DNA of 64,000 nucleotides from JAXMEB01 sp046348545 (GCA_046348545.1 JAXMEB010000002.1:1-64000), one strand, 5' to 3'; shown: positions 1 to 9,052, counted from the first letter of the stretch. Notes: generated by a model not told the origin, from the sequence alone. Made by a program: numbers and translations.

Positions 1-175
1 GGGCGCCGCGTCGCTTTGATACCAGTCCACCGGGCCCTCCAAGGATGTAACGTCGCTGTAATCGGCGTACCTGCCGCTCACTCACCTTAAGCGCTTCAGA
101 GGCCTTTCCTTGCGTGATACTGCCCAATATCACTTGCTTAATAACCGTCAATCTATCCAGTTCGCGATAAGTCAT
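1..175 (-). CDS. ISNCY-type transposase, N-terminal part (runs off window start)
   Basis: Read on the minus strand from an ATG at 175, the sequence gives about 58 residues before the window edge. It begins MSMTYRELDRLTVIKQ and contains a helix-turn-helix with SERQVRRLQRRY, followed by GGPGGLVSKRRGA. This is the typical DNA-binding N-terminus of ISNCY/IS1202-like transposases. The start is supported by an AGGAGG eight bases upstream; a GTG six bases earlier is too close to that site. Only the N-terminus is visible, so whether the transposase is intact cannot be judged. Confidence 0.75.
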   Translation of the reverse strand, partial: MTYRELDRLTVIKQVILGSITQGKASEALKVSERQVRRLQRRYILGGPGGLVSKRRGA

Positions 176-304
176 ACTCACTTCCTCCTGCATGTCCAGC
201 CTCCTTGCCAGAGCTCGGTATTAATTACACTTATAGATCTAACTAGCTGTTTTTGCAGGACATCTCTAACTTGCTCAACCGGACATTTCTAAATTGCTGC
301 TACA
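1..304 (-). mobile_element. ISNCY-like insertion sequence, one end
   Basis: The transposase start at 175 is preceded, on the minus strand, by a subterminal region with two similar motifs ending in ATGTCC (about 270-298 and 250-268). The likely outer edge is near 304, read as TGTAGCAGC on the minus strand. The element lies immediately upstream of gene A1. The far end and any target duplication are outside the window, so the boundary is approximate. Confidence 0.55.
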
Positions 305-379
305 AATTTTCCAGACAGAATGAACTTTTATGTTTCTTTATGACACTAACCCATACAATCACAACATGAGGTAGATCGT

Positions 380-2836
380 ATGGATATAAAAAAAGGTAAA
401 GAGAATCAAGACAGAATCGAAAAAATCAAGTCAGTAATTGATGAATTGGACAAAGCGATTAACGTTAGAAGAATCTGCGATGGCGAGTTCATAAAAAATG
501 AGGATGACTTTAGAGAATTCGCTCTCAAACATAGTAAAGATAGTAAGGAGTATAAAGATTATAAAGACTTGAATGACGCTCATATCAATTTTGTAGAGGA
601 CACAGGAAAATTAATTCAGTTTCGCCAAGACTTAACAATGTTCTCAAACCTCCTGAAGCAGATCGAGGATGATTCATGGGATGAGGATTTTGACGACGAT
701 CCCAAGAAATTCAATATTGATGATAATAAGATTACAACAATTGGAACGGATGCCGCAAACCTGCAGTCTTTTGATGCATTTAAGTTGAAAATTACCAATT
801 TTAAAAAGAAGGTGGATGAAGAGAAAAAAGCCCCTGAAGCCAGTAAGAGTAGTACGGCTCCCAGAGTAACGGGAGAAGTTAAGATAGAGAAAACGTTTAC
901 AGAACTCATAAAGACACGTGTGACATCTAGGTCAGCTGCCACGAGTTTGACTCCGGCAGAGATACTAGAACAAGAGCAAGAGAATTTAAAAATTAATTTA
1001 CGGGCAATTGAAACAAGGAAAATAAAAACCAAAAGCGATATAACAGCTAACAAAGAAAAACTTTTAGAACTAGCCGACGATTTAAAAAATGCAAAAGCAA
1101 TAAGGCGGGGGGGCGTGATTATTAGGACAAGGGTTCAAGAGGAGAATAGAATTAAAAACGAGATAGCGAAAGTAAACGAAGATATTCAAGGTCTTGAAGA
1201 TGCATTAACGACTCAAGAAAAAGAACTTATGGATGCCCAGAAGCCATTACCTAAAGCCGAATTTGATAAAAAAATTGATATACTCCAAAAAGCTGAAGAA
1301 GTTAAAAAGATAGAAGAAAAGATCAATGCAGGTCTAAGAAAAGAGGAAGTGAATGATCTCATAGCTTATTTAAAAGCAATAGATGTGAATAAAAATATCA
1401 CTGATAACCTGAAAGACAATATAGAAAGCTTGCAAAAAAAATTATCAGAGTGTCAGAAGCTCGGTACTGGCTACACTCCAACTTCTGCTTCGACTAGTAG
1501 TGCTCCTACACCAGCGCCGAGCACTGGTGCTGGTAGTGTTCCGGAGAGTTTAGTCTCAAAGATCGCGAGTGGCGCATTCAATGCGGTTTCAAATTTATTG
1601 GGTAGACGGTCGAGTGCTCCTACGCCGACGCCCACGGCCTCGACACCTACGCCTACGCCCACGGCCTCGACACCTACGCCTACGCCCACGGCCTCGACAC
1701 CTACGCCTACGCCCACGGCCTCGACACCTACGCCTACGCCCACGGCCTCGACACCTACGCCTACGCCCACGGCCTCGACACCTACGCCTACGCCGAGCAC
1801 TGGTGCTCCAGCCGGTGCTGGTGGTGCTCCGGCTAGTGGCGCTCCGGCTACAAGTGCTGCCTCCCCTGGTGTTATTCCATCTGCGCCGCCACCTCCAGCA
1901 TCCTGGGGCGCTAGCCCAGGGGCCTCAACGCCTGCGCCCATGGCCTCGACACCTACGCCTACGCCCACGGCCTCGACACCTACGCCCACGGCCTCGACAC
2001 CTATGCCTACGCCGAGCACTGGTGCTTCAGCCGGCGCTGGTGGTGTTCCGGCTAGTGGCGCTCCGGCTACAAGTGCTGCCTCCCCTGGTGTTATTCCATC
2101 TGCGCCGCCACCTCCAGCATCCTGGGGCGCTAGCCCAGGGGCCTCAACGCCTGCGCCCATGGCCTCGACACCTACGCCTACGCCCACGGCCTCGACACCT
2201 ACGCCCACGCCCACGCCGAGCACTGGCGCTCCAGCCCCTGGTGTCATTCCACATGCACCGCCACCTCCAGCATCCTGGGGCGCTAGCCCAGGGGCCTCAA
2301 CGCCTGCGCCCATGGCCTCGACACCTACGCCTACGCCGAGCACTGGTGCTCCAGCCGGTGCTCCGGCTAGTGGCGCTCCGGCTACAAGTGCTGCCTCCCC
2401 TGGTGTTATTCCATCTGCGCCGCCACCTCCAGCATCCTGGGGCGCTAGCCCAGGGGCCTCAACGCCTGCGCCCATGGCCTCGACACCTACGCCTACGCCC
2501 ACGGCCTCGACACCTACGCCCACGGCCTCGACACCTATGCCTACGCCGAGCACTGGTGCTTCAGCCGGCGCTGGTGGTGTTCCGGCTAGTGGTGCTCCAG
2601 GTGTTGGTGCTCCAGGTGTTGGTGCTCCAGGTGGTGCTCCAGCCGGTGCTGCTGCTCCAGCCCCTGCGCCAGCTGCTGCTGCGCCAGCCCCTGCGCCAGC
2701 TGCTGCTGCTCCAGCCCCAGCTGCTGCGCCTCCGGGTGCTCGTGGTGCTCCAGCCCCTACTCCTGCAAGGCCAACAAATACAGCGGCGGCTGAAAGAGCA
2801 AGGACCGCACGGCAGGCTAAAGATAAGGGAATTTAA
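380..2836 (+). CDS. Gene A1: coiled-coil / Pro-Thr-Ala repeat protein, effector candidate
   Basis: An 818-residue protein that I cannot assign to a named family. Residues 1 to about 370 are highly charged and predicted helical. They carry an acidic box with Trp100 (WDEDFDDDP). From about residue 410 to 790 the protein is built of PTPTPTAST nonapeptides (27-bp repeats, about six in a row at 1618-1797) and a larger module with GVIPSAPPPPASWGASPGAS, present four times. An Ala/Pro tract follows, ending in ARTARQAKDKGI, a tail shared with A2 and B. No signal peptide or membrane segment is visible. The start is preceded by ATGAGGT. The N-terminal part is AT-rich and the repeat part very GC-rich, which also opens long spurious frames on both strands. 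A G7 run lies at 1107-1113. Polyproline plus acidic-Trp suggests binding to a host protein, but this is inference. Confidence 0.7.
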   Translation: MDIKKGKENQDRIEKIKSVIDELDKAINVRRICDGEFIKNEDDFREFALKHSKDSKEYKDYKDLNDAHINFVEDTGKLIQFRQDLTMFSNLLKQIEDDSWDEDFDDDPKKFNIDDNKITTIGTDAANLQSFDAFKLKITNFKKKVDEEKKAPEASKSSTAPRVTGEVKIEKTFTELIKTRVTSRSAATSLTPAEILEQEQENLKINLRAIETRKIKTKSDITANKEKLLELADDLKNAKAIRRGGVIIRTRVQEENRIKNEIAKVNEDIQGLEDALTTQEKELMDAQKPLPKAEFDKKIDILQKAEEVKKIEEKINAGLRKEEVNDLIAYLKAIDVNKNITDNLKDNIESLQKKLSECQKLGTGYTPTSASTSSAPTPAPSTGAGSVPESLVSKIASGAFNAVSNLLGRRSSAPTPTPTASTPTPTPTASTPTPTPTASTPTPTPTASTPTPTPTASTPTPTPTASTPTPTPSTGAPAGAGGAPASGAPATSAASPGVIPSAPPPPASWGASPGASTPAPMASTPTPTPTASTPTPTASTPMPTPSTGASAGAGGVPASGAPATSAASPGVIPSAPPPPASWGASPGASTPAPMASTPTPTPTASTPTPTPTPSTGAPAPGVIPHAPPPPASWGASPGASTPAPMASTPTPTPSTGAPAGAPASGAPATSAASPGVIPSAPPPPASWGASPGASTPAPMASTPTPTPTASTPTPTASTPMPTPSTGASAGAGGVPASGAPGVGAPGVGAPGGAPAGAAAPAPAPAAAAPAPAPAAAAPAPAAAPPGARGAPAPTPARPTNTAAAERARTARQAKDKGI
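1618..1797 (+). repeat. 27-bp tandem repeat (PTPTPTAST) in gene A1
   Basis: About six and a half consecutive copies of a 27-bp unit encode the nonapeptide PTPTPTAST. Shorter runs recur at about 1939-2010, 2161-2220 and 2479-2550. Because 27 is a multiple of three, copy-number change alters protein length without shifting the frame. The near-identity of the copies suggests recent expansion. Confidence 0.9.
1798..2580 (+). repeat. Large imperfect repeat module in gene A1 (four APPPPASWGASPGAS units)
   Basis: Four copies of a module contain GVIP(S/H)APPPPASWGASPGAS followed by TPAPMASTP and a short PT tract (cores near 1870, 2090, 2240 and 2400). Copies one, two and four share nearly identical flanks with ASGAPATSAASP. 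Copy three is shorter and has His in place of Ser before the polyproline. The same module occurs twice in partial form in gene A2. Confidence 0.85.
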
Positions 2837-2873
2837 TAGTTCTACGTGACCCTGCTTGAGAATTAACAAGATT

Positions 2874-3142
2874 ACCTCAGTTTGGGTTTTTTTTGGGATT
2901 TATCGTCATCCCGCACAGCGGTCATCACACGAAGTGTGTAGCGTCTGATGCGGGATCCAGAATTTTATCAAATCTCAACTGATAATTTGATTGCTGATAT
3001 TTTTAAAGGCTGAATCGCATAAGCGGCCAAGGCCGCGTGAATACTAGATTCCGCATCACACGCTGCGCACTTCGTGCGCTTATCGCTGTGCGGAATGACG
3101 TCATTACAAAGCAACCCTGCCTTCAAAAACTCCGAACTGAGG
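2874..3142 (+). repeat. Family B dispersed repeat, copy 1 (269 bp)
   Basis: The ends are ACCTCAGTTTGG and CCGAACTGAGG, an inverted pair. Internally there are two hairpin-rich segments around CCCGCACAGCGG and CCGCATCACACGC. It is flanked by direct copies of CAAGATT at 2867-2873 and 3143-3149. The paralogous position after gene A2 (11518-11524) has a single CAAGATT and no element, so this is an insertion with a 7-bp target duplication. It has no coding capacity and is a non-autonomous element. Confidence 0.85.
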
Positions 3143-3163
3143 CAAGATTGGATTTTACCACGG

Positions 3164-3201
3164 CGAGTCTCCCTGAGGCTTCAGGGTAGGGAGACTTCTC
3201 C
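3164..3201 (+). terminator. Hairpin downstream of gene A1, possible terminator
   Basis: GTCTCCCT (3167-3174) pairs with AGGGAGAC (3188-3195), extended by GCGAG and CTTCTCCGC. The same structure occurs after A2 (about 11538-11576). There is no clear T run after it, so it may be a processing or pausing structure rather than an intrinsic terminator. Confidence 0.4.
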
Positions 3202-3247
3202 GCGACATGCCCATTGCAGCAGGGTAGGTATTTCCTGATACCTCAAG

Positions 3248-3350
3248 TGTAACCTCCCGTTCCTTGGTTACCTTTGATATGAGATAACGAAATTCTTATT
3301 GTATTCATAGGGTTACTTTTAATGTGAGGCAATTCGTGAACGAATCACCA
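3248..3350 (+). mobile_element. Relic of the DDE insertion-sequence right end upstream of B1
   Basis: The sequence from GTAACCTCCCGTTCCTTGG to ATGTGAGGCAATTCGTGA matches the right end of the IS at 8966-9052, including both subterminal GGTTAC...ATGAGGCAA-type motifs (the first here degraded to ATGAGATAACGA). No transposase is attached. Its position relative to gene B1 is the same as that of a similar relic upstream of B2. Confidence 0.75.
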
Positions 3351-3400
3351 TCAAGTGTAGTCCACCTACCAGAAGCATAAACCGATTGGAGATTTGACCT

Positions 3401-5722
3401 ATGGCAACAGAAGCAGAAAAAGAAGAAATTAAGGCTCGTCAGACACAACTCAATCAATTAAAGACGAAATTTCAGAATGCCAAAAAGGATTATGAAGACG
3501 CCTCATCTAAATTTAGAACATTGAAAATGCCAGATTACTCTTTCCCAGATCAGGCTAGAGAAGATTTTTCTAGTTTGAGTAGAAGTTTAAAGAATTTTAC
3601 TGCTTCTATTCAATCGGGTGAAGGTAAAATCAGGGATCTAAATCAATACATCGAATACTATCTTGGTCACGAAGATGAATGGGGGGGGCGAAACAATCCA
3701 TGGGATGATGACTTTGAGGATAATCCTGCAGGAAGTGCAAGTGAAAGGCATTTTGATGAGCTTGATGTAACCCTCGATACACTTCAAGTGCAATGCCGAG
3801 ATATTAAGGTTGAATGTGAGAAATTCTCAGCGAGCCTGCAGAGTTTTATAAATCAACAGATTGATTCTGAACAGAACGCTATTGACGCAGTTGCAAGAAG
3901 TATTTTTGAAGGGACAGTCAATGAATTGGGTATAAAAATAGATGAATTTAATCAAAAAGGGATAGCGCAAGCGCCAGAAATTGACCAAAACTTAGTTGCC
4001 GAGGCTAAGGAGGCTCAAGATAAATATTTGCTAATAAAAGTGCGATACGAACAAGCTTGTGATCATAAAAGCAAGAATCAGGCTCAGTATAGAGGTGACA
4101 AGCTCAAAGAATTTCAGGGTCTCGAGGTGGAGCATAATCAAGCATTGCTGAAAATGAATCAGACACTAGTAAACGCAAGAGAAAACGCAAGAGCGCATTA
4201 TCAGGTATTGAAAGAGTCGAAAAAATATCAAGCAGCTGCTGAAAACCCTATCGTGAAGGCGACAATCACCGCATTTGAGCTCAACAAAAATGAGTCTGAG
4301 TTGTCGAAACTCGGCGGAGGTCAGATCGATCAGAGCAGTTCATTGTTCAAGAATCTTGAAAAATTGAATGAGAAAATCTTGCAGGCTGAAAAGGACCTTC
4401 AAGGTGAAGCAGATCCGGTTCAAGCTATGGCGAAAAGAAAAGCGCTCGACAAGCTAAATGCAGAATACAGAGATTATGGCGACTGGGATGATGATGAAGA
4501 AGAAATCAAAAAAATAAAAAAATATTTTAACGAGGCGGCGACGGCTATCAAATTGACAGCAGAAACTGCAAAACAAAAAGAAGCTCTTGTGAAAATAGTC
4601 CAGGAAAATAAGCTCGGTCTAAAAGATACGGCTATTGCGGAATTAATCAAAGACAAAGTGGCCGCCGATGATACTTTAAGAAGTCTGAACAACGTTATGG
4701 AAAAGACAACTCAAGAAGTTGTGCAGGAGGCTGGAGGTGGCCCTGACGAGGAAGCAGCTCGCCAAGAGGAAGCAGCTCGTCAGGAAGCAGCTCGTCGTGC
4801 TCAAGAGGAAGCAGATCGTCAAGAAGCGGATCGTATTGCTCGAGAGCAAGCCGGAGGTGGCCCTGACGAGGAAGCAGCTCGTCGTGCTCAAGAGGAAGCG
4901 GCTCGTCGTGCTCAAGAGGAAGCAGCTCGTCAGGAAGCAGCTCGTCGTGCTCAAGAGGAAGCAGATCGTCGTGCTCAAGAGGAAGCAGATCGTCAAGAAG
5001 CGGATCGTATTGCTCGAGAGCAAGCCGGAGGTGGCCCTGACGAGGAAGCAGCTCGTCGTGCTCAAGAGGAAGCGGCTCGTCGTGCTCAAGAGGAAGCAGC
5101 TCGTCGTGCTCAAGAGGAAGCAGCTCGTCGTGCTCAAGAGGAAGCAGATCGTCAAGAAGCGGAGCGTATTGCTCGAGAGCAAGCTGGTGGTCCTCAAGAA
5201 GAAGCTCGTCCAGACAATTGGATTTTCAATATAGGGGACGATGATCAACCTGAATATGTGGGCCTCAAAAAGATGATGTCTAATGTTTTGGATCATTCTA
5301 AGGAGTGCTTGATCAAAAATCTGAATAAATCGAAAAAAGATGAAATCAATATTTCAGTCTGTCTGATTCGAGATACCATAAGGCAATTGAAAAATCGTGG
5401 TTCTTTCGAGCCGGGGCAGGATGAGGAGGCTGCCAAGATATTTTATGGTACGCTACAAAACATAACGGATGGTGTATCACGGGAGAGTGTATCAGGTAAA
5501 GGGGAGCTTGGTGAAGAAGTTTGTAACTTTGTAACCTTTTTATTTGATTCCTTTTCCGAAAAAGATATCATTCGCAATGGTGATTTTAGAGAAGATTCAA
5601 AACGATTTATAAATCCGATTCCGGTTTTAAAAAATAGGCTTGAGCCTTTAATCACCCAGCCAAGACCTGCTCCGGATGAAAATAATTTCATTTTTAAGTT
5701 TGTTTCCCAAGTACAGGTGTAG
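3401..5722 (+). CDS. Gene B1, 5' part: coiled-coil protein interrupted by a frameshift
   Basis: A 773-residue open frame corresponding to the first half of B2 (11776-16002). It is charged and helical with an acidic box at Trp101 (WDDDFEDNPAG) and a second acidic box (GDWDDDEEEIKKIKK). Octapeptide repeats EEAARRAQ then run through about residues 445-610, predicted as a long single helix. From about 4258 onward the DNA is almost identical to B2; the first 280 residues are clearly diverged. At 5706-5708 there are three C where B2 has four, so the frame ends in VSQVQV instead of continuing as VSPSTGVEE. A G8 run lies at 3681-3688. Function unknown; no signal peptide or TM segment seen. Confidence 0.65.
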   Translation: MATEAEKEEIKARQTQLNQLKTKFQNAKKDYEDASSKFRTLKMPDYSFPDQAREDFSSLSRSLKNFTASIQSGEGKIRDLNQYIEYYLGHEDEWGGRNNPWDDDFEDNPAGSASERHFDELDVTLDTLQVQCRDIKVECEKFSASLQSFINQQIDSEQNAIDAVARSIFEGTVNELGIKIDEFNQKGIAQAPEIDQNLVAEAKEAQDKYLLIKVRYEQACDHKSKNQAQYRGDKLKEFQGLEVEHNQALLKMNQTLVNARENARAHYQVLKESKKYQAAAENPIVKATITAFELNKNESELSKLGGGQIDQSSSLFKNLEKLNEKILQAEKDLQGEADPVQAMAKRKALDKLNAEYRDYGDWDDDEEEIKKIKKYFNEAATAIKLTAETAKQKEALVKIVQENKLGLKDTAIAELIKDKVAADDTLRSLNNVMEKTTQEVVQEAGGGPDEEAARQEEAARQEAARRAQEEADRQEADRIAREQAGGGPDEEAARRAQEEAARRAQEEAARQEAARRAQEEADRRAQEEADRQEADRIAREQAGGGPDEEAARRAQEEAARRAQEEAARRAQEEAARRAQEEADRQEAERIAREQAGGPQEEARPDNWIFNIGDDDQPEYVGLKKMMSNVLDHSKECLIKNLNKSKKDEINISVCLIRDTIRQLKNRGSFEPGQDEEAAKIFYGTLQNITDGVSRESVSGKGELGEEVCNFVTFLFDSFSEKDIIRNGDFREDSKRFINPIPVLKNRLEPLITQPRPAPDENNFIFKFVSQVQV
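4719..5200 (+). repeat. 24-bp tandem repeats (EEAARRAQ) in gene B1
   Basis: Repeated 24-bp units encode EEAARRAQ and variants EEADRQEADRIAREQ, grouped in three blocks each introduced by AGGGPDEEAAR or GGPDEEAAR. The B2 array at 13355-13620 has two blocks, so the copy number differs between the paralogues while the flanks are nearly identical. Confidence 0.9.
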
Positions 5723-5736
5723 AAGAAACCACTGGC

Positions 5737-7566
5737 TTGAGAGGCTTGCTATCTAAGGTCGTTGAGGAATGCAATACCATTGACGGAACAGGCGCTGATT
5801 CTGTTTCACAAGTCGTCGCTTTTTTGGGAGACTTCTCTTCTCAGTTGAAAAATGACCTTGAATCCTGGAGGCTCTCTGAAAAAGAAGTGGCTGAGTGTTT
5901 CAAGGGCGGGCTACAAGCCATAGCCAATAATACAAGTAATGAATTTATTAATATTAACAATATTAAAGGTAACAATCTATATTCATTGCTGTTTGAGGTT
6001 CTAGATCAGCAAATGAATGCAAAGTCTTTGCCGGATGATTGTCAGGAAAAAGCGAAGGACTATGCCGAACAACAAGACGTCCAGTCATTAGAAAGAATGA
6101 TGGATGCCCTCATTAAGAAGCAGATTGCCAAAGATGCCAAAAAGCCAACAAAAGATAATCAATATTATGAGTATCAAGGAGATTATTTCGAGGTAGACAA
6201 ATTTTTAGATAAAATATATGAGTCTTGTGGAGCTATTAAGGCGCTCAATCAGGGCCCCATAGGAGATCCGGTTCGAATAGCGGTTACTCTGATTGAAGAA
6301 AATTTAAATAGTTTAAACGTTGACACCAAACTAGATAAAGATGGCGCTAAAATACTGCTTGGCACTTTACAGTTGCTTGATGATCATATTTCAGAATATC
6401 AGGCCAAAACCAACCTGGATGTCGGTGAACAATATTGGGAGATGATCACGGCTGCTAAAGCGGGACTTCAGTTTAAGGATGATATTGGCTTCGGTGATTA
6501 TAGGGATGCAGCTAAAGACTATATTGAAGAAAAAGATGGAAATTTGAAAGCAAGCTACGAATCTGTCACTAATCTAGCTGGGCATGGTCCGGCCCCAGGT
6601 TTGACTCAGGAACAAATTGACGAGTTGGATGAAAAAATCCGTCTTATGCAGGAAGCTGTTCAGGCGATTGAAGTTGAGATTCAAAATGTAAATAATTTGC
6701 GTGAAGAATATGAGAGAAAAGAAATAGAATGTGAAGGCTTCATCATCGATTCTGATCGACAAATGGTTGATATTCACTCACAGATTGTGGGTGAAGGCTT
6801 CAGAACTATGACTTCTATTCTTGAACTTAATAATGCAACTCATTTGGTCGAAGAAGCTAATCGCTTATCTGGTAGTGTGAGAAAAGCAGCCGGTGGCATG
6901 AGCCAAGCTGATGCCAATGGGATTCAGGCTACGATTCAAAATTATCTCACCTGTGCTCAACAATCAGAAGCCGATTGGGCTGATGCCCAGCGTGGAGTTG
7001 GGGAATTAAACCAAAATCTTACAGATATTATGACAGCGTACAATGATTATAAAAATTTACTGGATGCTGACAAAAATCATTATAGTGGTGCTAAAGGAGA
7101 AGTTCATCATCAAATAAATAGCTTGACGGATGCCAAAACGACTGCAGAGGCCGCGATTCTAGCATTTACAGAAGCAAAAGTGTTTGCAAACTACGCAGCG
7201 AAAAGAGCAGAGGGGTTGAGATTATTAAATGAACAAAACGTATCTAAACAAACAGCGAATGAAGCCTCAGACCGTGCCCAAGTTATTATACAGAATTTAA
7301 ATCAACCACAAACACGCGTTAATGCGTTACAGGTAATCCAGGATGAGCGCGCTAAAACGGATGCTTTGGTCAACCGTAGAGAAGCTGCTTTAACGAAAGC
7401 GAATGATGGCAAGGCTCCGCTAGCAGCGGCTCAAACTGCTGCGCTTCAAGCAAAGAATCAGCATGATACATCTGTTTTATCATTCAAGAAACAGCAAGAA
7501 GCGAAGAGGCAAAAAGAGCAAGCAAGGGTAAAGACCGCACGGCGGGCTAAAGATATTGGACTTTAA
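5737..7566 (+). pseudogene. Gene B1, 3' part, out of frame after one-base deletion
   Basis: This 609-residue frame matches the C-terminal part of B2 almost perfectly, starting at RGLLSKVVEECNTIDG and ending RVKTARRAKDIGL. Its first possible initiation codon is a TTG with no evident ribosome site, so it is probably not translated alone. The single-base difference from B2 (C3 versus C4 at 5706) may be a real inactivating mutation, a phase-variable or slippage site, or a sequencing/assembly error. The near-absence of other substitutions indicates that the change is recent or that B1 and B2 are homogenised. Confidence 0.7.
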
Positions 7567-7630
7567 TCAATGCATGGTAGTGTAAAGAATTCTGTGTCTG
7601 GCGATCTGAATCGCAGCAATCATACTTCGT

Positions 7631-9052
7631 ATTGCCTCATAGGAAAAGGTAACCGAAGGATCGAGTCGTTGCCTCATAATTGAGGTAACCGAAGGATCTA
7701 AAAAGGACCTTGTTTTGTTCAAGCAAAAGAGATAAAAAACAACAAGTAAGGCCAAAGCCGATCCTATAAAAATAGACAATACTCATGATTTGTCCTTAGA
7801 TTCGTTGCCTCACATTCGTAGTCACTTTAACATATTGGAATATCTTCATTAGTTTTCTTTCTATCTCACACTTTAGTGTAAACGGATTAAGCTCTTTGTG
7901 CGTAGCTTTAAGTTTTTCTTTTGTGGCATCTGCAACATTATTGGACTCAAGAACTCGCTCATAGGGAGTTTTAGGGGCTTCATATTTTCTCTTATACTTG
8001 GCTCCAATACGCTCTTTAGTTTGCAACTTCATTGTCGGCATAAAATGATTCTGAAGTAAACTCCATTCTTTCCTGTATAGCTCATTCATTAAGGGAACAA
8101 CATGCCAATTATCTAGCCTATCATAGCCGAATAAATTTCTAACATGCGTCCAATTTTTTTGTTCAACGTGGGCATTGTCATTTTTTTTGTAGGGACGAGA
8201 TCGAGTAAATGCAACGGGGCTATCTCTTTTTACAAAATAATCACATAGAGCATGATTAATAAACTCCCCTCCGTTATCACAATCAAAACCAAGCACTTCA
8301 AAAGGTAAAACTGCTTCTATGTCGCTGATCCTCTCATAAACAGGGCCATGATCTTTATTCCACATCGCTCTATTTTCTGTCCAACCTGTGCAGATATCAG
8401 TCACAGTTAAACTCCAAGCAAAATTACCAGCAACGGTATTGCCACAGTGCGCAACCGTATCTGCTTCTAAATAACCAGGCTGTTGAATATCCCAATGGCT
8501 AAATTGGATTTCAATATGAGATTTTAAGAGTGAGCCAGGCTTGGTTGTACAGCGTCCTTTGGGCTGGTTTGTCGGTCTGATAGCCTTAAGTAATCTATCG
8601 ATGCTAGCGGCACTGATGTTCAGAATCTTTTGCTTCACATCATCAGACAAAGTGCCATAAGTCGCTTCGTAACTGGGTAGCCATAATCTAAGAATAGGCT
8701 TTAACCGTTTACCGCAAGGTTGGTCAGCAGTAAGCCATATGCGTTTTAAGGCCTCAAGTAGAGATGGTTCTGTATATCGTGATTTAGGGCCACTTCTGGT
8801 TTGGCGTTCTGATGGGCCTTTCTTTAGAAGTCTAATTGCGTATTTTCGGTTGTATTCACATACAGCGCAAAATTCGTCTAAAATTTTTATTTTTTCTGAC
8901 CTATTCGCATTCGCGTACCGCAACAATATTGCGGCAAGATAGCTTTTTCTTTCTTGATACCCCATGTGTAACCTCCCGTTCCTTGGTTACTTCTAATATG
9001 AGGCAACGAAACTCTTTTTGTATTCATAGGGTTACTTTTAATGTGAGGCAAT
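7631..9052 (-). mobile_element. DDE (rve) insertion sequence between the two A-B units
   Basis: The proposed ends are imperfect inverted repeats: ATTGCCTCATAGG...GGTAACC at 7631 and the complement of ATGTGAGGCAAT at 9041-9052. Both ends carry extra subterminal copies of a motif of the type GGTTAC-N(7-9)-ATGAGGCAACGA, two or three per end in opposite orientation, probably transposase binding sites. One transposase gene lies inside. The bases after the right end (TCGTGA) also follow the transposase-less relics at 3350 and 11710, so a target duplication cannot be assigned. The exact borders are uncertain. Confidence 0.65.
7796..8965 (-). CDS. DDE integrase-core transposase
   Basis: A 389-residue transposase with an N-terminal helical DNA-binding part (ARNKYA-like repeat region, residues 1-130) and an rve integrase core. 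The catalytic triad is visible: Asp169 in YLEADTV, Asp230 in FDCDNGGEF and Glu268 in NDNAHVEQKNW, spaced as expected for a DDE enzyme. It appears intact. The C-terminus KVTTNVRQRI is encoded by one of the IS subterminal motifs. It resembles the unclassified or IS481-like integrases common in host-associated proteobacteria. It is transcribed opposite to genes A and B. Confidence 0.85.
   Translation of the reverse strand: MGYQERKSYLAAILLRYANANRSEKIKILDEFCAVCEYNRKYAIRLLKKGPSERQTRSGPKSRYTEPSLLEALKRIWLTADQPCGKRLKPILRLWLPSYEATYGTLSDDVKQKILNISAASIDRLLKAIRPTNQPKGRCTTKPGSLLKSHIEIQFSHWDIQQPGYLEADTVAHCGNTVAGNFAWSLTVTDICTGWTENRAMWNKDHGPVYERISDIEAVLPFEVLGFDCDNGGEFINHALCDYFVKRDSPVAFTRSRPYKKNDNAHVEQKNWTHVRNLFGYDRLDNWHVVPLMNELYRKEWSLLQNHFMPTMKLQTKERIGAKYKRKYEAPKTPYERVLESNNVADATKEKLKATHKELNPFTLKCEIERKLMKIFQYVKVTTNVRQRI

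Larger units (their letters stand above)
2837..3400. other. A1-B1 intergenic region: family B repeat, hairpin and IS-end relic
   Basis: No gene is supported in this 564-bp stretch. From left to right it holds the A1 3' flank shared with A2, a family B element (2874-3142), a region also found after A2 that contains a strong hairpin (3164-3201) and a small hairpin around GGTATTTCCTGATACC, and an approximately 100-bp relic of the right end of the DDE insertion sequence (about 3248-3350). The B1 leader follows. Confidence 0.8.

Noticed and set aside
1471..2553. 360-codon open frame on the minus strand, Gly/Val repeats
   Set aside because: It is the antisense of the 27-bp repeats of gene A1; repeats whose period is a multiple of three without stops open several frames. 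No ribosome site or N-terminal domain.
1569..2849. 426-codon second frame within gene A1 (Pro/Arg/Leu repeats)
   Set aside because: Periodicity by-product of the same tandem repeats; the codon pattern and conserved C-terminal tail support the A1 frame instead.
1618..5200. CRISPR array
   Set aside because: The regular repeats are coding tandem repeats without unique spacers; no cas genes are present.
4676..5296. Minus-strand open frame over the B1 octapeptide repeats
   Set aside because: Antisense of the EEAARRAQ repeats; the equivalent frame exists opposite B2, as expected from sequence identity.
7567..7779. 70-codon minus-strand ORF beside the transposase
   Set aside because: Half of it is translated IS subterminal motifs (DPSVTSIMRQR and DPSVTFSYEAIR); no convincing gene.
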